Source: a virus
Length of the DNA: 36,843 nucleotides
Virus record (IMG/VR): IMGVR_UViG_3300010334_000132
Location: 1-36,843 of that record
Strand: one strand, 5' to 3'
Numbering within the stretch: position 1 is the first letter of the stretch; each line of letters opens with the position of its first letter. The notes under the pieces were generated by a model that searched no databases, was not told the origin of the DNA, and worked only from the letters and a program-made list of their open reading frames with translations. The position numbers and the translations under genes were made by a program. Shown here piece after piece: positions 30,379 to 36,843 of the stretch.

Positions 30379-30996
30379 ATGGCACTAGTATTGAGTGAGA
30401 ACACAATGAAAGAAAGACCCTTGGTAGAAGCGGGAGCGCATCCGGCAATCTGCTATTCGGTCGTTGACCTCGGAACCCAAAAGAGCACCTACCAAGGTGA
30501 GACGAAGGAGTTGAAGAAGATCCGGATCGCGTTTGAGATCTGCGATCAGAACGACGACTTCGAACAAGTGGAGAATGGTAAGGTTACCATCATCAAAAAG
30601 CCGTTGGTCTGTTCGGCGGAATTTACCGCGTCGATCGGACCGAAGGCGTCGCTTCGGAAATTCATTGAAGGCTGGCTCGGTTCAGCGCTCAACGCGAAGC
30701 AACTTGCCTCGTTCAAGGTGACTGACTTCCTGGGGAAGTCGGCACTGCTCAACGTAGTCCACAAGGTTAGCCAGACGTCCGGCAAGACCTACGCTGCGAT
30801 CGGATCGGCATCCAAATTGCCCAAGGGCATGGTCGTTCCTGAGCGCGTAAACAATCTTGTCTCATACGAGATTGAGCAGGGCCAGGGTGGCGAGTTTGTC
30901 AACTTGCCCAAGTGGCTCCAGGAAAAAATACTCCTATCGAAAGAACTCGGTGGAGTCAAATCTACCGTAGCGACCGACGACGGAGCACCGTTCTAA
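30379..30996 (+). CDS. phage single-stranded DNA-binding-like protein
   Basis: A 205-residue protein with the pattern of phage OB-fold SSB-like proteins: MALVLSENTMKERPLVEAGAH, IDLGTQKSTYQG-type strand (here VDLGTQKSTYQGE), KKIRIAFE, LRKFIEGWLG, KTYAAIGSASKLPKGM, NLPKWLQEKILLSKE. The tail ends acidic with DDGAPF, like SSB tails that recruit partners. AAAGGAG precedes the start. It binds ssDNA during replication or recombination. Confidence 0.75.
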   Translation: MALVLSENTMKERPLVEAGAHPAICYSVVDLGTQKSTYQGETKELKKIRIAFEICDQNDDFEQVENGKVTIIKKPLVCSAEFTASIGPKASLRKFIEGWLGSALNAKQLASFKVTDFLGKSALLNVVHKVSQTSGKTYAAIGSASKLPKGMVVPERVNNLVSYEIEQGQGGEFVNLPKWLQEKILLSKELGGVKSTVATDDGAPF

Positions 30997-31868
30997 TGGC
31001 ACTGGAACTCTCTACTCATTCGGAAACGCCAACGAGGTTAGTGACCGCGGAATTCTCCGCGCACTGGTACTCGACTGACGGAGAGGCTTACCACACGGTC
31101 CAGGACGCGTCAGGATTTGACCGTCCCACGACGCTCCGGGACGTGAGGAAGCTAGCCAAGGAGGGAATTGATTTACTTCCGTCGGTCACTTCGGTGATGA
31201 AGGTGAAGGACGCTCCTCAACTCAATGCCTGGAAAATAACCCAGGTCCTACTCGCAGCCGACGAGCGCCCGAGACTTCCCGGTGAGTCCCTGGAAGATTG
31301 GGCCTCGGCAGTTGAGGAGTTGAGCAAGGCAGTGACTAAGAAAGCGTCGAACCATGGCACTGCTATGCATGACGTCCAGGAAAGACTACTTCCACTACTG
31401 CGCGAGAAGAAGGAGCCTGTATCCGTAAAGGATATTGAGATTCGCGAGGATCTCCTCCCCTTCGCGGAGCACATGGTGAAGTGGATCAACTCTGAGGTCA
31501 TCAAGGCGCATTGGGAAGAGAAGGTTCTGGTCGGTGCTGGATACGCCGGAAAGGCGGACGCGCTGATCGATCACTCCGAATATGGCACATGCCTAATCGA
31601 TCTGAAAAACAGATCGTTCGACCCGGAGAAGGTGACAGCATCTAGGCGCCCGGTGTACCCACACGACGCCATGCAACTAGGGGCCTATAGGAAGGCCCTG
31701 GGTAAAGAAGTGCACTGCATGTCGGTGATCCTGTCGTCAAAGACTCCGTCCGCTCCGTTTGTTTACAAGTGGAGCGAGCAAGAGTTGGAAGATGGCTGGA
31801 GTGCTTTTCAGCACTGCCTGGCATTGTGGTGCTTCGACAAGAAATTCAAACCAAAAGGTGTGGTTTAA
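30996..31868 (+). CDS. PD-(D/E)XK exonuclease (RecB/Cas4-type)
   Basis: The chosen ATG 30996 overlaps the SSB stop (TAATG); this gives 290 residues. The nuclease core GYAGKADALID (D188) and CLIDLKNR (D202-x-K204) is followed by the helix DAMQLGAYRKAL, a typical RecB-family QxxxY-like motif. An N-terminal helical region contains NHGTAMHDVQERL. Such phage exonucleases process double-strand ends for recombination, often beside an SSB, as here. Confidence 0.75.
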   Translation: MALELSTHSETPTRLVTAEFSAHWYSTDGEAYHTVQDASGFDRPTTLRDVRKLAKEGIDLLPSVTSVMKVKDAPQLNAWKITQVLLAADERPRLPGESLEDWASAVEELSKAVTKKASNHGTAMHDVQERLLPLLREKKEPVSVKDIEIREDLLPFAEHMVKWINSEVIKAHWEEKVLVGAGYAGKADALIDHSEYGTCLIDLKNRSFDPEKVTASRRPVYPHDAMQLGAYRKALGKEVHCMSVILSSKTPSAPFVYKWSEQELEDGWSAFQHCLALWCFDKKFKPKGVV

Positions 31869-31885
31869 CAAAAGGAGAAATAAAA

Positions 31886-32044
31886 ATGAAACCAGGACTA
31901 TACGCAAACATTCACAAAAAGAGAGCCAGGATTAAAGCTGGCTCTAAAGAGAAAATGAGGAAACCCGGCTCTAAAGGAGCGCCAACCGCGAAGGCGTTTG
32001 AGAGGTCAAAGCTAACCGCAAAGGAGATTGGTTATGGCCGATAG
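31886..32044 (+). CDS. small basic conserved phage protein
   Basis: AAAGGAG precedes ATG 31886. The 52-residue product, starting MKPGLYANIHKKRARI with GSKEKMRKPGSKGAPTAKAF, is a sequence type I recognise as very common in aquatic phages, of unknown role. It is highly basic and probably binds nucleic acid or is packaged. It overlaps the next gene by 11 bases. Confidence 0.75.
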   Translation: MKPGLYANIHKKRARIKAGSKEKMRKPGSKGAPTAKAFERSKLTAKEIGYGR

Positions 32045-32306
32045 TCCAGCATGGCAAAGAGCTCTAGGCAAGAACCCGGAAGGTGGTCTAAATGAGGCCG
32101 GACGTCGTAGCTACAATCGGTCTACAGGCGGAAACCTAAAGGCCCCGGTCAGCAGGAAGCAGGCTGCTCGATCTGAGACCTCGGCTGCGAGGCGCAAATC
32201 TTTTTGTGCTCGCATGTCGGGCATGAAGAAGAAGTTGACCTCGGCTAAGACTGCCCGGGACCCAAACAGCAGGATCAATAAAAGCCTGAGAAAGTGGGAC
32301 TGTTAA
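32034..32306 (+). CDS. DUF6321-like small basic phage protein
   Basis: ATG 32034 follows AAGGAG; a TTG two codons upstream is possible. The 90-residue protein has GGLNEAGRRSYNRSTGGNLKAP, RRKSFCARMSGMK and DPNSRINKSLRKWDC, matching by memory the DUF6321 family in many phages. It is basic with one invariant-looking cysteine in FCARM. Function unknown; nucleic acid interaction is plausible. Confidence 0.75.
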   Translation: MADSPAWQRALGKNPEGGLNEAGRRSYNRSTGGNLKAPVSRKQAARSETSAARRKSFCARMSGMKKKLTSAKTARDPNSRINKSLRKWDC

Positions 32307-32307
32307 T

Positions 32308-32670
32308 ATGGAATCAATTATGGAAGCAATCGATTCGCTAGGCACAGCAGTCCGTGAGCTCCAGGAGGGGACTACGACTACGGACAAAGGCCCAAGGATT
32401 GACGACGTAGTTACTATAACGGCAGACGTTATACGCAGGATTATGTACCGAGGATCAAACAAGTCAGGGTTTGGCGATTGGTTCCACAAGAATTCGCTCC
32501 GCTACAACTCCGACCGGGCAATTGCCCACATGACCCGGGCGATGCAACAGATCGATGGCAACGTGTCTTCTCCGGACGACTCCGGGGAAACATGCATCGA
32601 CCACCTAGAGCGAGCACTGGTCCGAGCCGTGTTCACACTCTACAAGGCGAAGGAAGGGAAAATACGATAA
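32308..32670 (+). CDS. conserved phage protein with DUF5664-like region
   Basis: A 120-residue protein with AHMTRAMQQIDGN and ETCIDHLERALVRAVFTLYK, which resembles the helical region of DUF5664-type phage proteins, some of which are dATP/dGTP-pyrophosphohydrolase related. Catalytic residues are not obvious. Stop overlaps the next start (TAATGG). Confidence 0.55.
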   Translation: MESIMEAIDSLGTAVRELQEGTTTTDKGPRIDDVVTITADVIRRIMYRGSNKSGFGDWFHKNSLRYNSDRAIAHMTRAMQQIDGNVSSPDDSGETCIDHLERALVRAVFTLYKAKEGKIR

Positions 32671-32801
32671 TGGCTGGCGTTTTTGTTGAGTTTGTTTTCC
32701 TGATAGGTCTTGTGACAGTTGCTATTCTATGTCTGCTTCCGATGGCCGGGATTGTTTATTTTGTTGCCACCCGCGTGGATCGAATCATAAATGGCAAATG
32801 A
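32670..32801 (+). CDS. 43-residue membrane peptide
   Basis: The TAATG overlap with the previous gene leads into MAGVFVEFVFLIGLVTVAILCLL, followed by a second hydrophobic run and a basic end (RVDRIINGK). It is one or two membrane helices. Its stop overlaps the next ATG as ATGA. Real by position and hydrophobicity; role unknown. Confidence 0.55.
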   Translation: MAGVFVEFVFLIGLVTVAILCLLPMAGIVYFVATRVDRIINGK

Positions 32802-32983
32802 CAACAAGAAGTTCAAGCATCCATATCGGCCCGAAGACAACGACCTGGGAGGACCCTCTCGCAGTGTTCCTCCACAAGGACGAGTCGACCAGGATGGAGC
32901 GCATCATGGAGTATTTGTCATGGGAAAATTATCGGCTGCATCAGATCATCCAGAGATTCATGGACGAAAGGAATGCGACATGA
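32798..32983 (+). CDS. small hypothetical protein
   Basis: ATG 32798 overlaps the upstream stop and gives 61 residues, with an amphipathic helix STRMERIMEYLSWENYRLHQ. It overlaps the following start as ATGA. The long alternative frame from 32791 is less protein-like in this part. Unknown function. Confidence 0.55.
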   Translation: MTTRSSSIHIGPKTTTWEDPLAVFLHKDESTRMERIMEYLSWENYRLHQIIQRFMDERNAT

Positions 32984-33132
32984 TCTACGTCCAGTGGGGA
33001 GAAAGATACTACGCGGTGACTTCCAGCGGAGATGTGTTTGATTCCACCGGGAAGCTGACGATCATCCCGGAGGGGCTGAAGAAGGCAATCAAGGAGGTTG
33101 GCATTCATGAAGAGGCAAATAGTAACAGTTAG
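32980..33132 (+). CDS. small hypothetical protein
   Basis: I start it at ATG 32980 (ATGA overlap), giving 50 residues: a beta-like MIYVQWGERYYAVTSSGDVFD followed by LTIIPEGLKKAIKEVG. It overlaps the glycosyltransferase start by 26 bases; that gene's AAGGAGG ribosome-binding site lies inside this frame. Unknown function. Confidence 0.5.
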   Translation: MIYVQWGERYYAVTSSGDVFDSTGKLTIIPEGLKKAIKEVGIHEEANSNS

Positions 33133-33751
33133 TTGCCAGTTGCCGGAATGGTTTGAAAAGCATTCCCTGCCAAGGATGGAAGAATCTTCTAAGCGTTGGG
33201 ACGCCAATCTTGTGGTCATTAAGCCTGAGAATCCAATCGGACTGCTAGCCAAAATGTCGCTAGTCGATGCGGTGCAGAATGCTGACAGGACTCTGTTCGT
33301 TGACAGCGACGTATTGATTTCGCGCGAGTGCGTAAACCCATTCGAGACTTTCCCGCAGGGGCACTTCTACGCTTGCGCCGACGCGCCTCACGGTGACCAG
33401 CTACATTGGGGCCGGGCGAATGAGATGATTCTATCTCAGGCAATGCTTGGATCGATCAAGTGGACCCAGGGTTACTTTAACACCGGGGTGATGGTGTGCG
33501 ACAAGCAACATGCAGGCGCCTGGGCAAATTTCGTGTACGCACCATTCGCGTTCCCGGAGCAGACCTTCACCAATTACCGGGCCAGGATGCTCGGTTACTC
33601 TATTCGTTTCCTGAGTTGGGAATGGAATGCGATGGAGATCAATACCCCGAAGGACAAGAAGCAGTCAGACGGATTCATGCCACACGCAGCCGGGATCTAT
33701 GGAGACGACCGCGCGAAGTGGATTGAGGAAATTGATAAGGTACTACCATGA
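33107..33751 (+). CDS. GT8-like glycosyltransferase (GT-A fold)
   Basis: ATG 33107 lies 10 bases after AAGGAGG. The 214-residue protein has a GT-A pattern: an early strand IVTVSCQL, NADRTLFVDSDVLIS with DSD (66-68) as the metal and nucleotide-sugar site, FNTGVMVCDKQ and a C-terminal AGIYGDDRAKW. Family 8-type enzymes transfer hexoses. It is coupled to a GT9-type gene by ATGA, suggesting a two-step glycan modification. Confidence 0.65.
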   Translation: MKRQIVTVSCQLPEWFEKHSLPRMEESSKRWDANLVVIKPENPIGLLAKMSLVDAVQNADRTLFVDSDVLISRECVNPFETFPQGHFYACADAPHGDQLHWGRANEMILSQAMLGSIKWTQGYFNTGVMVCDKQHAGAWANFVYAPFAFPEQTFTNYRARMLGYSIRFLSWEWNAMEINTPKDKKQSDGFMPHAAGIYGDDRAKWIEEIDKVLP

Positions 33752-34812
33752 GAATATTGACCCTAAAAGATCCTATGATGTTGGACGATCGCCTGCATCA
33801 TCCACACGATTCTGTCGTAGTACCTGACGAGGTCCGCGGGGTTCCGGGCACACATGCCGATGCCTACACGATTCCTTACAGGGTTGGTTGCGCCTCCGGT
33901 GGATACGCGGCCCTGTACCGCGGTGGAGCGATCGGGGATCAGTTCATTGCCATGGGTATCGCTAGGGCCATGCAACACTACGAGGGGGACGGAAGGATCG
34001 AGGCTTACGTTCCGCAACGGCACTTGCCACTGTGGGAAGGATTCGCCGGAGTCAGGGTCATGCCGTTGGCCCCTACGATTGCCACCTGGAAATCTTACAA
34101 GGGCCACGTCTGCCTGGACGACATCCTATCAAAGACAGCGCACCTGGACGGAAATGTGTACGACTACGTCTACAGATCCTGGGGCGTCGAGGTCGACGAC
34201 AACCTTAAAAAGCCTTATGCAAAGCTGTTGGACAAGGACCAGAACGAACTCGCCGACATTGGATTCCATCCGGAAGGACCTTTCCTGCTCTATTCGATCA
34301 GCGGATCTAGCCTGTGGAAGAGCTACCCAACCTACGAGGCAGGGCTATTCATTAAGTCGTTCCTAAAGGAGAACAAGGATTGGCAAGTCGTAGCAGTGGG
34401 CCACGACGATCCTCCCCTGTCCATCACGCACAAGAGGCTCATCAATCTCCAGGGAAGACTACGCAACGTTAGGACGCTACTGCACCTGGCTGCGCGTTGC
34501 GACATGGCAGTTTGCCCGGAGTCGGCAATCATGCACATGACAGCGATATTCGACGCGCCAACCGTAGGACTGTACGGACCTTACGGACCTGAGCACACGT
34601 CGAAGTACTACAAGTATGTGAAGCCAATCTTTCCTAAAGATGTTTGTCCCCACGCCCCATGCTCGGTGTACGAGCAACCCAAGGACAAGTGTAAAGACGC
34701 GGTCAACGCAATACATGGAGAACCCAAATGGTGCAACGTTCTAAGGTCAATCAAGCCAGAAGATATCCTGGCAAAGACAAAAGAAATCCAGGCAAACCTA
34801 AAGCAGATTTAA
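33748..34812 (+). CDS. GT9-like (heptosyltransferase-type) glycosyltransferase
   Basis: The 354-residue protein shows GAIGDQFIAMGIARAM, typical for the N-terminal GDxxxA segment, and the C-terminal DMAVCPESAIMHMTAIFDAPTVGLYGP characteristic of family 9 enzymes such as ADP-heptose:LPS transferases, with GT-B fold. It probably adds a sugar to a surface glycan or virion component; donor and acceptor are unknown. Cysteines near the C-terminus (CPHAPC, CKDAVN, WC) resemble a conserved disulfide or metal cluster. Confidence 0.75.
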   Translation: MRILTLKDPMMLDDRLHHPHDSVVVPDEVRGVPGTHADAYTIPYRVGCASGGYAALYRGGAIGDQFIAMGIARAMQHYEGDGRIEAYVPQRHLPLWEGFAGVRVMPLAPTIATWKSYKGHVCLDDILSKTAHLDGNVYDYVYRSWGVEVDDNLKKPYAKLLDKDQNELADIGFHPEGPFLLYSISGSSLWKSYPTYEAGLFIKSFLKENKDWQVVAVGHDDPPLSITHKRLINLQGRLRNVRTLLHLAARCDMAVCPESAIMHMTAIFDAPTVGLYGPYGPEHTSKYYKYVKPIFPKDVCPHAPCSVYEQPKDKCKDAVNAIHGEPKWCNVLRSIKPEDILAKTKEIQANLKQI

Positions 34813-34988
34813 TCAGAATTGTTTCTGAGAAGAAAGTTGTCTGCTATGAGTTGGGCCTGGACGTGGACAAGGACGTCTACGAATCAATCGTTGAGGCAGG
34901 GCGCATCCACATTGCGAACGACAAGGATGCCCTGTTCCAGTACGCGCTGAAGACCGCGCTCAAGGAGGTTGGACATGAGCGACTTTAA
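34728..34988 (+). CDS. hypothetical protein overlapping GT9 end
   Basis: The 86-residue frame starts at ATG 34728 after GGAG and overlaps the GT9 gene by 85 bases, since no later start fits. The N-terminus is very basic, the rest acidic and helical (VDKDVYESIVEAGRIHIAND). It ends 14 bases into the oxygenase gene. Unknown function. The large overlap lowers certainty of the N-terminus. Confidence 0.5.
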   Translation: MVQRSKVNQARRYPGKDKRNPGKPKADLIRIVSEKKVVCYELGLDVDKDVYESIVEAGRIHIANDKDALFQYALKTALKEVGHERL

Positions 34989-35538
34989 GCAGAAGATTCT
35001 TACGGCAGTGTGCGAGCCGGACGTGTTGACTGAGCACCAGTGCAACATGATCCGAGACGATGCCCAGGTCATAGGCATGAAGAGATCTCACATCATGAAT
35101 AAGGACGGAACAACCCGGGCCGCGTTCACCAGGACATGCTCGTCGTGTTGGGTGCCGTTCGCGGAACATTATAGGTGGCTATATGAAGTGGTGAAGAACA
35201 TGGCCGGGGACCTAAACCAACAGCACTACAGGCTGGACATTACCGGGATGCAACAACTGCAGATCCTGCGCTATAGGCCGGGACAGTTTTTCCTGCCACA
35301 CTTCGACTGCTTCGACGGTAGCGATCGCAAGCTAACGATGGTGATCAACCTATCAGATCCATCAGAGTTTCTCGGCGGAGGGCTCCGGGTTGAGTGCGAC
35401 TTGCACAACGCCAAGGATGTTAAGAAGCGGGGATCGGCGACGATGTTCCCCACCTACATAAAGCACCAGGCACTGCCAGTGTTCTTTGGCTCTAGGTGGG
35501 TCCTGGTCGCCTGGTTAACCGGAGGACAGTGGAGATGA
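34975..35538 (+). CDS. 2-oxoglutarate/Fe(II) oxygenase (prolyl-4-hydroxylase-like)
   Basis: ATG 34975 follows AAGGAGG. The 187-residue protein contains the facial triad of 2OG-Fe(II) oxygenases: H109-x-D111 in LPHFDCF and H164 in IKHQALP, with the 2OG-binding Arg174 in FGSRWVLV. FLGGGLRVE fits the double-stranded beta-helix. Such phage enzymes hydroxylate peptidyl proline or other side chains; the target may be a virion protein or a glycan acceptor made by the adjacent glycosyltransferases. Confidence 0.8.
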   Translation: MSDFKQKILTAVCEPDVLTEHQCNMIRDDAQVIGMKRSHIMNKDGTTRAAFTRTCSSCWVPFAEHYRWLYEVVKNMAGDLNQQHYRLDITGMQQLQILRYRPGQFFLPHFDCFDGSDRKLTMVINLSDPSEFLGGGLRVECDLHNAKDVKKRGSATMFPTYIKHQALPVFFGSRWVLVAWLTGGQWR

Positions 35539-35615
35539 GCGGTTGGTACGCAATTATTGTTTGGGTGGTTGTTTTTGGATTGCTAGCAATCTACTGCGAC
35601 AAGCTAACCAAATGA
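35535..35615 (+). CDS. 26-residue membrane peptide
   Basis: The ATG overlaps the oxygenase stop and the stop overlaps the next ATG, both as ATGA. The peptide is MSGWYAIIVWVVVFGLLAIY followed by CDKLTK, a single hydrophobic helix with a basic end. This strict coupling makes coding likely. Function unknown. Confidence 0.5.
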   Translation: MSGWYAIIVWVVVFGLLAIYCDKLTK

Positions 35616-35764
35616 GAGCCCTTGCCTGGACTTTTTATTGGATAGGAGACTTGATCTCGAGAACGTTTATGCGGTTTGGTTGGGGATATTCTATTTACAA
35701 TAGGTTCATGAACTGGTCTCTAAAGTTTGATAAGACTGACGAGATCTGGAAGAGGGTTAAATGA
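35612..35764 (+). CDS. 50-residue basic aromatic protein
   Basis: I start it at ATG 35612, coupled to the previous stop, rather than the longer in-frame start at 35543. The product is MRALAWTFYWIGDLISRTFM followed by WGYSIYNRFMNWSL, aromatic and amphipathic, possibly membrane-peripheral. Its stop overlaps the next start (ATGA). Function unknown. Confidence 0.5.
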   Translation: MRALAWTFYWIGDLISRTFMRFGWGYSIYNRFMNWSLKFDKTDEIWKRVK

Positions 35765-36351
35765 CCCACGCAGCCAACCTTCCGCGCCACCTATACGTCA
35801 AGGTCGACATGGCGTTTGTGTCTGACGGTGAGAAGCAAGAGATAGAAGACGCTGTCTGGTTTGGACTGACAGCGATCCCCGGCCGGGCCTGGGGATGCAC
35901 TGTCATGCTCAAGTGTGGAGCGATCTACCGTGGACTTCCACTGCATGCCTTGGCTCACGGTGACATTGCGATCATGGATTGGGATCTCAACGACGCGCAG
36001 AGGTGGGATTGTTTTGGCTGGAACTTTACGACGATCGAGTATGAGTATCTTATGGGACTTCCATGCAGAGTATGGATAGCTAGCAGAAAGATATGGGAGG
36101 CCGGTAGATACATGTTTACCGCGGAACCATACGGAGACGGATTCTCCATGGCCCCGGAGCAGACCAAGTCTCATCACTTTATTAGACTAAACAACGGCAG
36201 GATCACGGCAGTGCCTGGCAACAACGTTCTGTGGAACGAGTCGAGCTTCACTACTCCAGGCGATAAGCCTAAGTGGCTGCGCGGACAGCGGGAGACCTGG
36301 CACGGTGAAGAGGCTACCTGGGACGACGTGGTTGGAGAAGAAACAGCATAA
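35761..36351 (+). CDS. hypothetical protein
   Basis: The 196-residue protein begins with ATGA coupling. It has VWFGLTAIPGRAWGCTVMLK, YRGLPLHALA and WDCFGWNFTTIEYEYLMGLP, an aromatic beta-rich style of protein that I have seen uncharacterised in aquatic phages. No catalytic motif or transmembrane helix. Function unknown. Confidence 0.6.
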   Translation: MTHAANLPRHLYVKVDMAFVSDGEKQEIEDAVWFGLTAIPGRAWGCTVMLKCGAIYRGLPLHALAHGDIAIMDWDLNDAQRWDCFGWNFTTIEYEYLMGLPCRVWIASRKIWEAGRYMFTAEPYGDGFSMAPEQTKSHHFIRLNNGRITAVPGNNVLWNESSFTTPGDKPKWLRGQRETWHGEEATWDDVVGEETA

Positions 36352-36386
36352 TGTCGGTAAACAACAAACAGAAAGGAAAGTAAACT

Positions 36387-36542
36387 ATGCAACTAGGAAA
36401 GAACGTATCGAAGAACATGCGGGAACTGATGAAGGATAATAAGAAGAAAGGCAAGGAGCGTGGGGCCGGAGGCAAGGCCAGGAGCTTTGAACAGATGGTT
36501 GCGATCGCGCTTCGTTCAGCTGGCAAGAGTAAGAATCGGTGA
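36387..36542 (+). CDS. small basic conserved-type phage protein
   Basis: AAAGGAAAG precedes ATG 36387. The 51-residue product (LGKNVSKNMRELMKDNKKKG... FEQMVAIALRSAGKSK) resembles a family of tiny basic phage proteins with an N-terminal SKN and a C-terminal AIALxxAGKS pattern, known to me but of unknown role. Its stop overlaps the following GTG start. Confidence 0.65.
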   Translation: MQLGKNVSKNMRELMKDNKKKGKERGAGGKARSFEQMVAIALRSAGKSKNR

Positions 36543-36784
36543 GTTTGGCGAATAACATCAAGCGGCAACGTGATATCCTCGAAGCAACCAGGAGGATGCT
36601 CATTGTGCAAAGAGATGCGTCGGACCATACCCACGCTCCGTCAGTCCGGCAGATCATTACCAACGTCGATGCGGCCCTAATATTCAACAAGAAAATAAGT
36701 GAAAATCTACAAACTAACGACGGCAAAGTTCGGTGCTCTTGTGGGGGAGCTAGGGTTGGTCCCGGGGAGCCTGTTCCCGCTTGA
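36539..36784 (+). CDS. small helical hypothetical protein
   Basis: GTG 36539 overlaps the upstream stop (GTGA). The first 57 residues are helical (NNIKRQRDILEATRRMLIVQ, NVDAALIFNKKISENL) and look real. The last 25 (CSCGGARVGPGEPVPA-type) look like a shadow of the next gene, which starts at 36699 in another frame. Function unknown. Confidence 0.5.
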   Translation: MSLANNIKRQRDILEATRRMLIVQRDASDHTHAPSVRQIITNVDAALIFNKKISENLQTNDGKVRCSCGGARVGPGEPVPA

Positions 36785-36843
36785 ATTCGGCAACAAAGGA
36801 AGAATAATCAACGCGATGCTTTACGATTACTGGCACGGCAATG
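36699..36843 (+). CDS. partial hypothetical protein, cut by window end
   Basis: GTG 36699 opens a frame that runs off the window: it reads KIYKLTTAKFGALVGELGLV, then PGSLFPLEFGNKGRIINAML. It is protein-like, overlaps the preceding gene by 86 bases and has no stop before 36843. At least 48 residues. The start is tentative since it lacks a strong ribosome-binding site. Confidence 0.5.
   Translation, partial: MKIYKLTTAKFGALVGELGLVPGSLFPLEFGNKGRIINAMLYDYWHGN

Noticed and set aside
32791-32979. N-terminal extension of the 32980 gene
   Set aside because: The stretch is antagonised by the 32798-32983 gene, which is coupled by ATGA on both sides and more protein-like.
1-36843. Search for an integrase, repressor or attachment site
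   Set aside because: None of the readable proteins resembles an integrase or CI-type repressor, and the tRNA-like element shows no adjacent recombinase, so lysogeny is not supported by this window.

Overview
This window is a stretch of a tailed double-stranded DNA phage genome (Caudoviricetes). It carries a near-complete virion and packaging module: terminase, portal, scaffold, an N4-gp56-type major capsid protein, SU10-like adaptor and nozzle proteins, tail fibres and ejection proteins. This combination, with no tail sheath, tape measure or baseplate genes, suggests a short-tailed (podovirus-like) particle. No integrase, repressor, DNA polymerase or RNA polymerase is visible here, so lifestyle and replication type cannot be decided. 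A lipoprotein with a lipobox, placed as an outer-membrane spanin would be, suggests a Gram-negative host. The many small proteins of aquatic-phage type suggest an environmental phage. Both are inferences.

Layout: (1) 27-4217, small unknown genes, a RepA/DnaB-like ATPase, and a Mom-like DNA-modification gene whose 5' end contains a tRNA-Gly-shaped sequence. (2) 4218-4601, a non-coding, highly structured region: a consensus -10 box inside an inverted repeat, a roughly 80-nt foldable RNA candidate, a G-tract run and a 10-bp GC-rich inverted repeat. It could hold an early/late control region, an origin or a packaging site. (3) 4602-12561, terminase subunits, a holin/spanin-like lysis cluster, portal, an FkbM methyltransferase, scaffold and major capsid protein. 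(4) 12660-17574, small head and tail genes and an A+T-richer adhesin and tail-fibre block, including a poly-glycine protein. (5) 17578-29481, chaperone-like pair, adaptor, nozzle, internal/ejection proteins up to 1421 residues, a minus-strand secreted repeat protein and a GH108-like muralytic protein. (6) 29465-31868, recombination genes: three PD-(D/E)XK nucleases around an SSB-like protein. (7) 31886-36843, small phage proteins, two glycosyltransferases, a 2-oxoglutarate oxygenase and tiny membrane peptides, ending in a gene cut by the window edge.

Almost every gene is on the plus strand and most neighbours are translationally coupled by ATGA or TAATG overlaps. The main exception is a 91-residue minus-strand ORF at 28383-28658. 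It exactly fills the gap between two plus-strand genes and shares a CATG with the next gene's start codon.

Possible themes: DNA modification (Mom-like), surface-sugar or virion modification (FkbM, GT8-like, GT9-like, prolyl-hydroxylase-like) and delivery of a large multi-domain internal protein. Functions are assigned by family resemblance read by eye; no database search was run.
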